44,948 nucleotides of DNA, from the NCBI GenBank assembly GCA_026389335.1, contig JAPLIB010000037.1, forward strand, positions 1 through 44,948, in the 5' to 3' direction. Both the position numbers and the translations under genes were made by a program. The notes under the pieces are model-generated. The model did not search any database. It was not told the DNA's origin and saw only the letters and a list, made by a program, of their open reading frames with translations. Source of the stretch: Cyanobacteriota bacterium. Lineage in GTDB: Bacteria > Cyanobacteriota > Cyanobacteriia > PCC-6307 > Cyanobiaceae. Shown piece by piece: positions 33,096 to 41,147 of this stretch (its first letter is position 1; each line of letters begins with the position of its first letter).

Positions 33096-33872
33096 TTAGC
33101 CGCTGGTCACGATCCGCTGGAACATGTAGCCCATGCCGCGAGCCGTGATGATCAACTCGGGATTTTCGGGATCTTCTTCCAATTTCGCCCTCAGCCGCGA
33201 CACATGGACGTCCACCACCCGGGTATCGGCATGGCGCTCCGGCGTGTAACCCCAGATTTTGGTGAGGATGTCGGCGCGGCTCAGAGGCTCCCCCGAGCGG
33301 CTCAACAGCAGTTCCAGCAAGCCGAATTCCATGCCCGTCAGTCGGATACGGTCGTCGCCGCGGAACACTTGGCGCTTGGCGGTATTGATGCGCAGCCCAC
33401 CCACCTCAATGCCGTTGGAGGTGGCCGGCCGCTGACTGCCATTGGCGTTGCCGTTGCCATGGACCCGCCTCAACACACAGCGGATGCGGGCTTCCAGCTC
33501 CTTGGGACTGAACGGCTTCATCAGATAATCGTCGGCCCCCAGTTCCAGGCCCAGGATCCGGTCCTTCACCTCCGAGAGGGCCGTGAGCATGACGATCGGT
33601 ACATCCGAGATCTTGCGCAGCTCCTGAATGACGCCATAGCCGTCAAGCTTCGGCATCATCACGTCCAGAACCACCAGATCTGGTTCGACCGTGGGGAACA
33701 GATCGAGAGCTTCCTCGCCGTCCGAGGCCGTTGCCACGGTGTAGCCCACCATCGACAGGCGGGTTTCCAGGATGCGGCGAATACTGGCTTCGTCGTCCAC
33801 CACCAGGATGGTTCCCTTGCTGCCGGCCGCCTCACGTCCGTCTGTGCCGGAATGGGGAACGGATGCGGTCAT
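33096..33872 (-). CDS. rpaB: OmpR-family response regulator RpaB
   Basis: RpaB is an essential cyanobacterial regulator of light-stress, photosystem and clock-output genes, paired with the kinase NblS. In this 258-aa protein the receiver domain (about 21-135) has acidic pocket VVDDEAS, phospho-acceptor Asp70 in LVVLDVMMPKLDG and Lys119 in YLMKPFSP. The C-terminal winged helix (about 160-255) has LTGMEFGLLELLLSRSGEPL and DVHVSRLRAKLEEDPENPEL. This pattern, including the IRRILETRLSMVGY start of the receiver, is diagnostic for RpaB over RpaA. A weak HLR1-like site lies in the cpc locus of this window. Confidence 0.95.
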   Translation of the reverse strand: MTASVPHSGTDGREAAGSKGTILVVDDEASIRRILETRLSMVGYTVATASDGEEALDLFPTVEPDLVVLDVMMPKLDGYGVIQELRKISDVPIVMLTALSEVKDRILGLELGADDYLMKPFSPKELEARIRCVLRRVHGNGNANGSQRPATSNGIEVGGLRINTAKRQVFRGDDRIRLTGMEFGLLELLLSRSGEPLSRADILTKIWGYTPERHADTRVVDVHVSRLRAKLEEDPENPELIITARGMGYMFQRIVTSG

Positions 33873-33972
33873 GGTGACTCGACTCAGGGGTGGGTGGCGG
33901 GCCTACGCAGGCCCTTCACATCGCTGTGACGATCCTCTCAGACAGCGTGTCGATGGGCTGGAGGCCGAGGTG

Positions 33973-34668
33973 CTAGGGATTTGATCTTTCTTGGGCCGTT
34001 TCGGCCGGAGCCGGCTTGTCGATGTCCTGGAGCGATGGATAGGTGGCCCGGGTGAAGGCCGAAATCTCGCGTCGCACCTTGGCGCGAAAGCTGCGGGCTG
34101 TTTCGCCTTCGAGCACCGGGTAATCGGCGGCGGCTGGCTGCACATCACCTCGTAGAGGCTTCCAGCTGGTGGGGCCCTGGAGTTTCAGCGCCTCCAGGGG
34201 GGCGGCGTAGTCGTAGTGGATCAACCGGCCGAGGGAAGCGGCTTCTGTCGCCCAGCGTTCCCGCTCCGACAGAAAAAGTTTGGCCTTCAACGTGTCCGGC
34301 AAGCCCAGAACAGGCTCGTAGTACTCCAGGGCTTGGAGTTCTTCCTCCAGGATGATCGGCCAGGCCGCCTCTTCTTGGGGATCTAGCCCGAGCTCGCTGG
34401 CGCTGGCCTGCATCGCCGCGAGGTGGAAGCTCAGCCAGCGGTGGTGGGCCTTCTCGACCAGGGTTTTCCTGGCGGCGCCACGCCCGGACTTGGGCCGTTT
34501 GGGCAGGGCTGCCTCTGCTTTGCGCAGCAACTGCCGCTCTTCCCGCTCGAGGTTGATGGCACCCCAGCGTTGTCGGTATTCCCAGAGCTCCTCATAGACC
34601 CGCACCTCCTCGGCGCTCCAGCCCAGCTCACGCAACTCTGCCGAGCGACAGCCTTCTTCCTTCACCAT
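33973..34668 (-). CDS. Conserved-looking hypothetical protein next to rpaB
   Basis: From ATG 34668 (MVKEEGCRSAELRELGWSAE) the product is 231 aa. It is soluble and highly charged, probably helical, with Lys/Arg-rich stretches (ALPKRPKSGRGAARKTLVEK) and a PAPAETAQERSNP tail. I recognise no catalytic motif. A longer frame to 34782 exists but adds Gln/Pro-rich residues without family features. It lies 100 bp upstream of rpaB on the same strand and could share its promoter region. Function unknown. Confidence 0.75.
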   Translation of the reverse strand: MVKEEGCRSAELRELGWSAEEVRVYEELWEYRQRWGAINLEREERQLLRKAEAALPKRPKSGRGAARKTLVEKAHHRWLSFHLAAMQASASELGLDPQEEAAWPIILEEELQALEYYEPVLGLPDTLKAKLFLSERERWATEAASLGRLIHYDYAAPLEALKLQGPTSWKPLRGDVQPAAADYPVLEGETARSFRAKVRREISAFTRATYPSLQDIDKPAPAETAQERSNP

Positions 34669-35257
34669 GGGGAGTCTGGTCTCCTGCGGCTGGCACAGTA
34701 AGCCTTGGTGCCCGGTGGCAGCTCTTTTGGCCTGGGGGGGTTCCCGCATTGGCTCCAGCTGGGCTTGCTGGCGCGGGGCCATCCAGAATCTGGTGCAAAG
34801 CTGCGGCAGCTTTCCCCCATTACTGCGGCCACGCCCACCGGAGCTCTTCGATTCGGCATCCGCCAGCCGTGGGGAGGTCGGCGCTGGTGCTGCTGGGGCG
34901 ATCGCCGGAGGCGGGGCGCGTGGCCTGGTGCCTCAGACCCTGGACTGCTCGCCCCAGCAGGCGGGGACTGGGATTGATCCGGGGCATCAGAAACCGTGCC
35001 GCTTCCGGGGTGGGGTGGGCTGCCAGTGCCTCAGTCACCTGGATGGCCATGGCCTGGCCTCAAGCCCAGTGGTGTGGGCGATGCATCGACAAGAACCAGC
35101 GCTCCTGGCGGGATTCGCCCCTCCTGGCCGGCCGCTGCTGGCATGGGCTCGTTGTTGGTGTCTGCGCAGGGATTCTCAGGGGAATCGCGCAAGAATCTGT
35201 TCTTTGGAGTGGCGCGCACTCCGCTCCTAGATTCGTTGTCCTTGCCTGGGTTTGGCC
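34669..35257. other. Gap upstream of YccF-type gene
   Basis: About 590 bp with open frames on both strands, as expected at this GC content, but none with a recognised domain. One HIP1-type octamer GCGATCGC occurs near 34908. I saw no tmRNA, RNase P or SRP RNA signature by eye. Confidence 0.45.
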
Positions 35258-35662
35258 GTGCTGCGTTTCATTGCCAACGTCATCTGGTTTCTGTTCGGTG
35301 GCGTGGTGATGGGCTTGGGCTGGTGGCTGGCCGGGCTGGTGGCGGCGCTCACGATCATCGGCATTCCCTGGGCCCGGTCCTGCTTCGTGATTGGCACGTT
35401 TTCCTTCTGGCCCTTTGGCAAGGAAGCCATCAGCCGAGCCGAACTCAGTGGCAAGGGCGACCTCGGCACCGGTCCACTCGGCTTCGTCGGCAACGTGATC
35501 TGGTTTCTGCTGGCCGGTTGGTGGTTGGCGGTGGGGCATCTGGTCTCGGCCCTGGCGTGTTTCATCTCGATCATCGGGATTCCCTTTGGCCTCCAGCACC
35601 TCAAGCTCGCCCTGATTGCTCTGGCCCCGATTGGCTTGGCAGTGGTGCCGATTCGGCGCTGA
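35258..35662 (+). CDS. YccF-family inner-membrane protein
   Basis: The 134-aa protein from GTG 35258 (the same frame also has TTG at 35252) carries two copies of the YccF-type domain. The first reads LRFIANVIWFLFGGVVMGLG to TIIGIPWARSCFVIGTFSFW, and the second LGFVGNVIWFLLAGWWLAVG to SIIGIPFGLQHLKLALIAL. FWPFGKEA matches the family core block. Four hydrophobic segments are evident. The function of YccF proteins is not established. It is a single gene convergent with the VIT-type gene. Confidence 0.9.
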   Translation: MLRFIANVIWFLFGGVVMGLGWWLAGLVAALTIIGIPWARSCFVIGTFSFWPFGKEAISRAELSGKGDLGTGPLGFVGNVIWFLLAGWWLAVGHLVSALACFISIIGIPFGLQHLKLALIALAPIGLAVVPIRR

Positions 35663-35769
35663 GTTGCTGCTGATCATCGGCAGATTTTGCTCAGATCCCG
35701 TTCCGGCTGCACGCCCAGGTCAAGATCAGCCCCATGCCTGTGCCCATCCCCCTCCCTGAGAGTTCCGCT

Positions 35770-36468
35770 TTACCCAGCGGCGCCGAAAAGCTTGCCTACC
35801 AGGGCGGTCAGGCCCATGGCCAGAGCCCCCCAGAACAGCATCCGCAGGCTGCCGGTGCGGATCGACGCCCCACCGCCCCAGGCGGCCAGCCCACCCAGGG
35901 CCGCCAGTGCCAGCAGGGCAACCACCGTGGTGATCGGACTGATCTGAGCAGGCGGACTCAGCAGGATCGTGAGCAGCGGCAGCAACGCTCCTGCCGTGAA
36001 GCTGGCGGCGGAGGCCAGGGCCGCCTGGATGGGTCGGGCCCGCAGAATTTCGCTCAGTCCCAGTTCGTCGCGGGCATGGGCCCCGAGGGCGTCATGGAGG
36101 GTGAGCTGTTCGGCCACCTGGCGTGCCAGAGCTGGCTCCAGGCCGCGTTGGCGGTAGATCTCGGTGAGTTCCGCCAGTTCTCCGCCCGGATCCAGGCTCA
36201 GTTCCTGGCGCTCCCGGGCCAGATCCGCCGCCTCCGTATCCGCCTGCGATTGCACCGAGACGTACTCCCCCGCTGCCATCGACATCGCTCCGGCCACGAT
36301 CGCCGCCAGTCCAGAGAGCAGCAGGGTCTGGCGATTGGCGCCGGCGGCGGCGATACCCACCACCAGGCTCGAGACGGAGATGGTGCCGTCGTTGGCGCCG
36401 AGCACCACGGCCCTCAGCCAGCCCACCCTGTGGCTGTTGTGGCGCTCGCGATGGTGCAGGGAGGGCAT
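35770..36468 (-). CDS. VIT1/CCC1-family metal transporter
   Basis: The 232-aa product opens with the family signature WLRAVVLGANDGTISVSSLV, and GAMSMAAGEYVSVQSQADTE forms the second metal-coordinating block. The cytoplasmic metal-binding region runs about residues 75-150 (rich in Glu: DLARERQELSLDPGGELAEL). Three further membrane helices close the protein (LLPLLTILLS, TTVVALLALAALGGLAAW, MLFWGALAMGLTALVGKL). Relatives export Fe2+ or Mn2+ from the cytosol. A small gene precedes it by 10 bp, probably on the same transcript. Confidence 0.92.
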   Translation of the reverse strand: MPSLHHRERHNSHRVGWLRAVVLGANDGTISVSSLVVGIAAAGANRQTLLLSGLAAIVAGAMSMAAGEYVSVQSQADTEAADLARERQELSLDPGGELAELTEIYRQRGLEPALARQVAEQLTLHDALGAHARDELGLSEILRARPIQAALASAASFTAGALLPLLTILLSPPAQISPITTVVALLALAALGGLAAWGGGASIRTGSLRMLFWGALAMGLTALVGKLFGAAG

Positions 36469-36478
36469 GGCCAGGGGG

Positions 36479-36694
36479 TCAGGAGTTCACGCCTCTCAGC
36501 TTGTCCACCAGCCTCAGCCGGTGTTCCTCCAGGGTGTCGATCGCGAACAGGATCCACATCAGTTCGAGATTCATCGCGGCCGGGAGCTGGTTGCTCTGAT
36601 ACGAAGCCATCTCATGTCGATGGATCTGACCCGCTTCCAGCTTGGCGAGGAGTTCGGCCAGTACAGGGTCTATCTCCACTCCAGTTCTGATCAC
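36479..36694 (-). CDS. Small hypothetical protein upstream of VIT-type gene
   Basis: From GTG 36694 the product is 71 aa (IRTGVEIDPVLAELLAKLEA, LELMWILFAIDTLEEHRLRL). It looks helical and soluble. The 10-bp gap to the VIT-type gene and sensible codon use suggest a real gene, but no family is recognised. A longer version starting at 36778 would overlap the start of the SelD fusion gene on the other strand and is less likely. Confidence 0.5.
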   Translation of the reverse strand: MIRTGVEIDPVLAELLAKLEAGQIHRHEMASYQSNQLPAAMNLELMWILFAIDTLEEHRLRLVDKLRGVNS

Positions 36695-36764
36695 AGTCCA
36701 GGCGAGATTATGGAGGAGGTACGGACGGGCGCGAGGATGGTGACACCTTCGCCCTGACAGCTGC

Positions 36765-38981
36765 GTGCAGGGCTCCAACCGCGGACAGCTGAGCGATTCG
36801 CCTGCTCAGCACCTGTTGCTGCTGGCTGGCGGTGGCCACAGCCATGCCTTGCTGCTGCGCCTTTGGGCCATGGATCCGGCCCGTCGTCCTGCCGGCAGCT
36901 TGATCACCCTGGTCAATCGCAGCAGCACCGCCCTCTATTCCGGCATGGTGCCGGGGCTGGTGGCGGGCCTTTACCAACGGCCTGAGTGTGCGATCGACCT
37001 GCGCCGACTCTGCGGCCTGGCCGGTGTGAGCTTCATTCAGGCGGAGATCACCAGCCTCGATCTGGGCGGCCGTCAACTGGGATTGGCGGGGCGGCCGTCC
37101 CTGGCCTTCGACACCCTCAGTCTCGATGTCGGCGCGCTCACGGCTGCGGGAGCAACGGCTGAAGGTTGCCTGGTGGATGGTTGCCAGGTGGAAGGTCGCC
37201 AGGTGGATGGTCGCCATGAGCTGGCGGTGAAGCCGCTGGAGCCCTTCCTGGCCTGGAGCGAGGCCCTGACGCCGGGATCGAGCGTGCGCATCCGGGGCGG
37301 TGGTGCCGCGGCGGTGGAATTGGCCCTGGCTTTGCGGTGTCGTGGCGTGGCCAGTCGCCTGTTGCTGCGTGGGGACGAACTCCATTTCGACTCCCGCGCC
37401 GCCCGGCGGGCGGTGGAGCGGCTGCTGGCCGAGGCGGCGATCCCGCTGGAGCGCCAGGGCACGGCCCAGGCTGGGGCGGATCTGGCCTGCACTGGCAGCC
37501 GGGCCCCGGCCTGGCTGGCCGCTGCAGGGTTGCCGGTGCAGCGCAGCAGCGGGCGGGTGCTGACGGAGCCGACCCTGGCGGTGATTGGCCATCCCCAGGT
37601 GTTCGCCACTGGGGATTGCGGCCTGATCGCCGCTTCGCCCCGGCCGGCGGCGGGCGTGTGGGCTGTGCGCGCTGCCCCGGTGCTGGCCACCAACCTGCAA
37701 CGTCACTTGCAGCAGCCTGGCTCTGCCCTGCAGTCCTGGGTGCCCCAGGCCTGGGCCCTGCAGCTGTTGGGGCTGGGCTGGGCGCCGGGGGCCGCCCGCG
37801 CTCCGGGGCAGCCCCGGGCCCTGGCCCTCTGGGGACCGTTGGCCTTTGGCCCCTATCGCTGGCTGTGGCTGTGGAAGGACTGGATCGACCGCCGCTTCAT
37901 GGACCGTTTTCATGACCTTGGCGCTGTTGCGGTGAGAACTGACGCCGATCCCAGGCCCCAGGCCCTGGCCTGCCGCGGCTGTGGCGCCAAGCTGGCGGCG
38001 CAGCCCCTAGTGGCAGCCCTGGCCCGGCTTGATCCCGGCGGGCAGGCACCGGCGGCTGAGGATGCGGCCGTGCTGGGACTCACGGCCGAGGGCGATCTGC
38101 TGCTGCAGAGCCTTGATGGCTTTCCCGCCCTGCTGGAGGATCCCTGGCTCAATGCCCGTCTCACCACTCTGCATGCCTGCAGCGATCTCTGGGCCTCCGG
38201 CGCCTCGGTGCAGTCGGTGCAAGCCCTGGTGACCGTGCCCCAGGCTGCGGCGCCCCTGCAGGAAGAGCTGTTGCTGCAGACCCTGGCGGGGGTGCGCTCG
38301 GTGCTGGAGCCCCTCGGTGCGGCGCTGATCGGCGGCCACACCCTGGAGGGCCGCGATGGGGCCGGTCTGGCTCTGGCGCTCACGGTCAATGGCCGCGTAT
38401 CGCCGGCGCAGCACTGGCCAAAGGGCCCCCTGCGTCCCGGTGATGTGCTGCTGCTGAGCCGATCTTTGGGCAGTGGCGTGTTGTTTGCGGCGGCGATGGC
38501 GGGGGCAGCCCAGCCTGAGTGGATCGATGCGGGCCTGGCGGTGATGCAGGGCAGTCAGGCCGAGCTGGTGCCACTGCTCGCCGCCCATGGCGTCCGGGCC
38601 TGCACCGACGTGACCGGCTTTGGGCTGCTGGGCCATCTGGGCGAAATGCTGGTGGCCTCCCCGGGCGTTGGCGTGGAGCTTGATCTGGAAGCGATTCCGG
38701 CCCTGCCAGGAGCCCTGGCGTTGCTGCAGCAGGGTTTCGCCAGCAGTCTGGCCCCAGCCAATGCCAGTGCCCTGGCGTTGCTGGAGGGGCCGGTGCACTT
38801 GGCTGCCACCAGCACCGCAGCGCCCCCGCGCCTGGCCTTGGTGCTCGATCCCCAGACCTGTGGCCCGCTGCTGGCAGCCGTGCCGGCGGATCAGGCGGCT
38901 GCGGCTCTGCAGGCCCTGCACGCTGCCGGCTTCGCTGAGGCGGCCCTGATCGCCACGGTGGTGGCAGGCCAGCCGATTTAG
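36765..38981 (+). CDS. selD: FAD/NAD oxidoreductase-SelD fusion (selenide, water dikinase)
   Basis: This 738-aa two-part enzyme has residues about 15-390 resembling a pyridine-nucleotide-disulfide oxidoreductase of the NADH-dehydrogenase type (LLLLAGGGHSHALLLRL, STALYSGMVPGLVAGLY, IRGGGAAAVELALALRC, VFATGDCGLIA). Residues about 400-738 are selenophosphate synthetase. The N-terminal catalytic loop is ACRGCGAKL, with Cys and Lys kept, and then CSDLWASGASVQSV, IGGHTLEGRDG and CTDVTGFGLLGHLGEM. SelD makes selenophosphate from selenide and ATP. Such fusions are known in cyanobacteria and other groups. The oxidoreductase half probably supplies reduced selenium (inference). It faces mnmH, stops overlapping, so the selenium use here is tRNA 2-selenouridine. 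Three 15-bp units repeat at 37164-37208. Confidence 0.95.
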   Translation: MQGSNRGQLSDSPAQHLLLLAGGGHSHALLLRLWAMDPARRPAGSLITLVNRSSTALYSGMVPGLVAGLYQRPECAIDLRRLCGLAGVSFIQAEITSLDLGGRQLGLAGRPSLAFDTLSLDVGALTAAGATAEGCLVDGCQVEGRQVDGRHELAVKPLEPFLAWSEALTPGSSVRIRGGGAAAVELALALRCRGVASRLLLRGDELHFDSRAARRAVERLLAEAAIPLERQGTAQAGADLACTGSRAPAWLAAAGLPVQRSSGRVLTEPTLAVIGHPQVFATGDCGLIAASPRPAAGVWAVRAAPVLATNLQRHLQQPGSALQSWVPQAWALQLLGLGWAPGAARAPGQPRALALWGPLAFGPYRWLWLWKDWIDRRFMDRFHDLGAVAVRTDADPRPQALACRGCGAKLAAQPLVAALARLDPGGQAPAAEDAAVLGLTAEGDLLLQSLDGFPALLEDPWLNARLTTLHACSDLWASGASVQSVQALVTVPQAAAPLQEELLLQTLAGVRSVLEPLGAALIGGHTLEGRDGAGLALALTVNGRVSPAQHWPKGPLRPGDVLLLSRSLGSGVLFAAAMAGAAQPEWIDAGLAVMQGSQAELVPLLAAHGVRACTDVTGFGLLGHLGEMLVASPGVGVELDLEAIPALPGALALLQQGFASSLAPANASALALLEGPVHLAATSTAAPPRLALVLDPQTCGPLLAAVPADQAAAALQALHAAGFAEAALIATVVAGQPI
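37164..37208 (+). repeat. 15-bp tandem repeat within selD fusion gene
   Basis: Three adjacent units, GGTTGCCTGGTGGAT, GGTTGCCAGGTGGAA and GGTCGCCAGGTGGAT, then a partial fourth. They encode a G(C/R)xV(D/E) peptide repeat in the oxidoreductase half, in a likely surface loop. Confidence 0.8.
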
Positions 38982-40015
38982 TCCGCTGTCAGCAGGCCCC
39001 GTTCCAGCAGCTCCTGGGCCGCCGCCGTCGGGCTTAGCTGGCCCAGCTCCACCGCAGACACACGATGCTGGCTGAGTTCGTGGTCGTAGCAGCGGTCGTA
39101 GTAGTCGAGCATCTGCAGGCAGGCGGTGGCCCAGTCCCGTTGTTCGATCGCCTCCAGGGCTGATGCTGTGCGCTGGGGGCCGAGCCGTTTGGCGATGCGG
39201 TGGGTGGCTTCGGCCAGCGCCTGTGGTTCCTGCACCCCGTAGATCGTCACCAGATGGGCCACGCGCTGGTCCAGAGGCCGTTGCACTTCCAGCATCGGGG
39301 CCGCTTGCATCTGGCGCCAGAGGCCGGCGGGGATGCGACAGCGGCCCACCTGGGAGCTCTCCGCCTCCAGCCAGATCGCCGTGGCTCCTTCCAGACGGCA
39401 GAGGGCCGCGGCCAGTCGGTTTTCGTAGTGCTCGCTGCTGGGCTGGGGCGGCAGTCCCAGCCCGCCGAAGCTGCTGCCGCGATGGTGGGCCAGGCCTTCC
39501 AGGTCCACCATTGCCACGCCTCGATCGGCCAGGGCCAGCAGCAGCTCCGTTTTGCCGCAGCCGGTGCGTCCCCCCAGCAGTCGCAGCGGCCAGGGTCGCT
39601 CGAACAGTGCCAGCACCCAGCGGCGATAGGCCTTGTAGCCCCCCTCCAGCAGCAGCACCGGCAGATCGAGCTGGTCGGCCAGCCAGGCCACCGAAGCGGA
39701 GCGCATGCCACCGCGCCAGCAGTGGATTCGCAGGGGGGCAGTGGGGGAGCGGCCGGCCGGTGGTTGGGCTCTGGTCGAGAGGGCTGTGGCCAGGGCTTCC
39801 ATCCGCGGTCCCACCAGGGCCAGGCCGCGCAGCACGGCGGCTTGGCGGCCCTGCTGTTTGTAGAGAGTGCCGATCTCGGCCCGTTCGGCGTCAGCGAAGA
39901 GGGCCAGGTTGGTGGCGCCTGGGATGTGGCCCTGGGCAAACTCCGCCGGGCTGCGCACGTCGAGGATCGGCCCCTCGCCCGCCAGGAACGCCGCGATCGG
40001 CAGGGATGGAATCAT
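38978..40015 (-). CDS. mnmH: tRNA 2-selenouridine synthase MnmH (SelU/YbbB)
   Basis: It replaces sulfur with selenium at the wobble 2-thiouridine of tRNAs for Lys, Glu and Gln. The product is 345 aa from ATG 40015 (MIPSLPIAAFLAGEGPILDV). The N-terminal rhodanese domain has catalytic Cys in IHCWRGGMRSASVAWL. A P-loop domain follows with Walker A LLGGRTGCGKTELLLAL and the C-terminal block YDRCYDHELSQHR. The length fits the family (about 340-370 aa). The last base pairs overlap the selD fusion on the opposite strand (shared TTAG), and the upstream gap of 500 bp has no gene. SelD is its selenophosphate donor. Confidence 0.94.
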   Translation of the reverse strand: MIPSLPIAAFLAGEGPILDVRSPAEFAQGHIPGATNLALFADAERAEIGTLYKQQGRQAAVLRGLALVGPRMEALATALSTRAQPPAGRSPTAPLRIHCWRGGMRSASVAWLADQLDLPVLLLEGGYKAYRRWVLALFERPWPLRLLGGRTGCGKTELLLALADRGVAMVDLEGLAHHRGSSFGGLGLPPQPSSEHYENRLAAALCRLEGATAIWLEAESSQVGRCRIPAGLWRQMQAAPMLEVQRPLDQRVAHLVTIYGVQEPQALAEATHRIAKRLGPQRTASALEAIEQRDWATACLQMLDYYDRCYDHELSQHRVSAVELGQLSPTAAAQELLERGLLTAD

Positions 40016-40516
40016 GGCGGCAGGGGGCCTACCGCTCCACTCTCTCCCCCGAGGGCATCGGAGCAGGGGCGCCGCGATCGAGAAAAAGATGCGGCGGCAG
40101 ACTGAATCGACCCCTGATTCCCGGGCTGAGCCCCCTCGCGGAGCCAGCCCCTTCCCAAGCCTGCAGCGGCGCTCGGGTGGCTGACGGCAGCGGTGTCTGG
40201 CCTCGAGAGGCCGCCGGCCCATTGCCAGTCTTGTTCGTCGTGGGCTCCACCGGGATGAGCAAAGGACCGTGCCGGGCACCCGCCGTGTTATCCAGTCCCC
40301 GTTGCCAAGGGTCTTGTTGATGGCCCATCAGGCTCCGCGACGTTCACGGCAGCGCCGCTTGGTCAACTCCGCCCTGTCAAAGCCAGGCACCGGCTTGCGA
40401 TTGGCCCCATGGAGCCATCTGGGTCATCAAGGGGTTTGGGGTGACCGGTTCAGGATGGCGGGGTGGTGGCGCCTGCCGCTTCCTTCAGCCCCTTCGGCCT
40501 AGAGAGCCTGGTACGG
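40016..40516. other. Gap between mnmH and yjbQ
   Basis: About 500 bp between two divergent genes. Open frames here are not convincing on either strand. The region should hold promoters for both genes; no clear motifs could be named. Confidence 0.45.
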
Positions 40517-40960
40517 ATGCACTTCACCCTTTCCCTGGCCACCGAGGCTGCTGTCGCCTGCCACGACATCACCGCCGAACTCAACGCCTTCCTGGAGGCC
40601 ACTGGCCTCCAGGAAGGCGTGCTGGTGGCGGTGGCCCAGCACACCACCACGGCTCTGGTGGTCAATGAGGCCGAGGAGCGGCTGATGGCCGACATCGCGG
40701 AGTTCTTCGGTTCCCTGGTGCCGGCGGATCATCCCTGGCGGCACAACGATCTGCACCTGCGCAGGGTGCCTCCCGATGAACCGCGCAATGCCCATTCACA
40801 TCTGATCGCCCTGATGCTCGGCAGCCAGCTGAGCCTGCCGATCGTGGACGGCCGTCTCGGCTTAGGGCGCTATCAATCGGTGCTGCTGGTGGAGCTCGAT
40901 GGGCCGCGGCCGCGCCAGGTGCTGGTGCAGTTGCTCGGCTCCATGGTTTCGCCGGGCTGA
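40517..40960 (+). CDS. yjbQ: YjbQ/UPF0047-family protein (secondary thiamine-phosphate synthase)
   Basis: The 147-aa protein from ATG 40517 (MHFTLSLATEAAVACHDIT) has the family blocks VAQHTTTALVVNEAEERL, WRHNDLHLRRVPPDEPRNAH and SHLIALMLGSQLSLPIVDG, ending QVLVQLLGSM. Some members have thiamine-phosphate synthase activity in vitro; the physiological role is uncertain. A start at 40463 would add 18 residues without family similarity. A perfect 17-bp inverted repeat lies inside the coding sequence (40584-40620). Two hairpins follow the gene. Confidence 0.9.
   Translation: MHFTLSLATEAAVACHDITAELNAFLEATGLQEGVLVAVAQHTTTALVVNEAEERLMADIAEFFGSLVPADHPWRHNDLHLRRVPPDEPRNAHSHLIALMLGSQLSLPIVDGRLGLGRYQSVLLVELDGPRPRQVLVQLLGSMVSPG
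40584..40620. repeat. Perfect 17-bp inverted repeat inside yjbQ
   Basis: The left arm ACGCCTTCCTGGAGGCC (40584-40600) and right arm GGCCTCCAGGAAGGCGT (40604-40620) are exact reverse complements around a 3-base spacer ACT. In mRNA this would be a very stable hairpin in the early coding region, about 67 bases after the start codon. Confidence 0.97.
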
Positions 40961-40962
40961 GC

Positions 40963-40982
40963 CGGCCCACCCGCCTGGGCCG
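40963..40982 (+). terminator. Hairpin after yjbQ (weak terminator candidate)
   Basis: CGGCCCA and TGGGCCG form a 7-bp stem with a 6-nt loop, directly after the yjbQ stop codon. No T run follows. Confidence 0.4.
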
Positions 40983-41081
40983 AGGGGGCTTCGCCGATTG
41001 AGTGCCAGCATTGAGGCCCGGCAAGGATCTCGGGCGTCAAGCCTGGTTCGCTCCTCACGGTTCCAGCCTTGGCGCCAGCCC

Positions 41082-41106
41082 AGAGAGCCCCGCCCGGAGG
41101 CTCTCT
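41082..41106 (+). terminator. Hairpin upstream of phnD (terminator or leader)
   Basis: AGAGAGCC and GGCTCTCT form a perfect 8-bp stem with a 9-nt loop. A T run (ACTTTTT) follows only about 20 bases later. It lies between yjbQ and phnD and may separate the two transcripts or form part of the phnD leader. Confidence 0.5.
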
Positions 41107-41147
41107 GCACGCTTCCCTGTTCTCAGACTTTTTCTCCCCACCACTTC

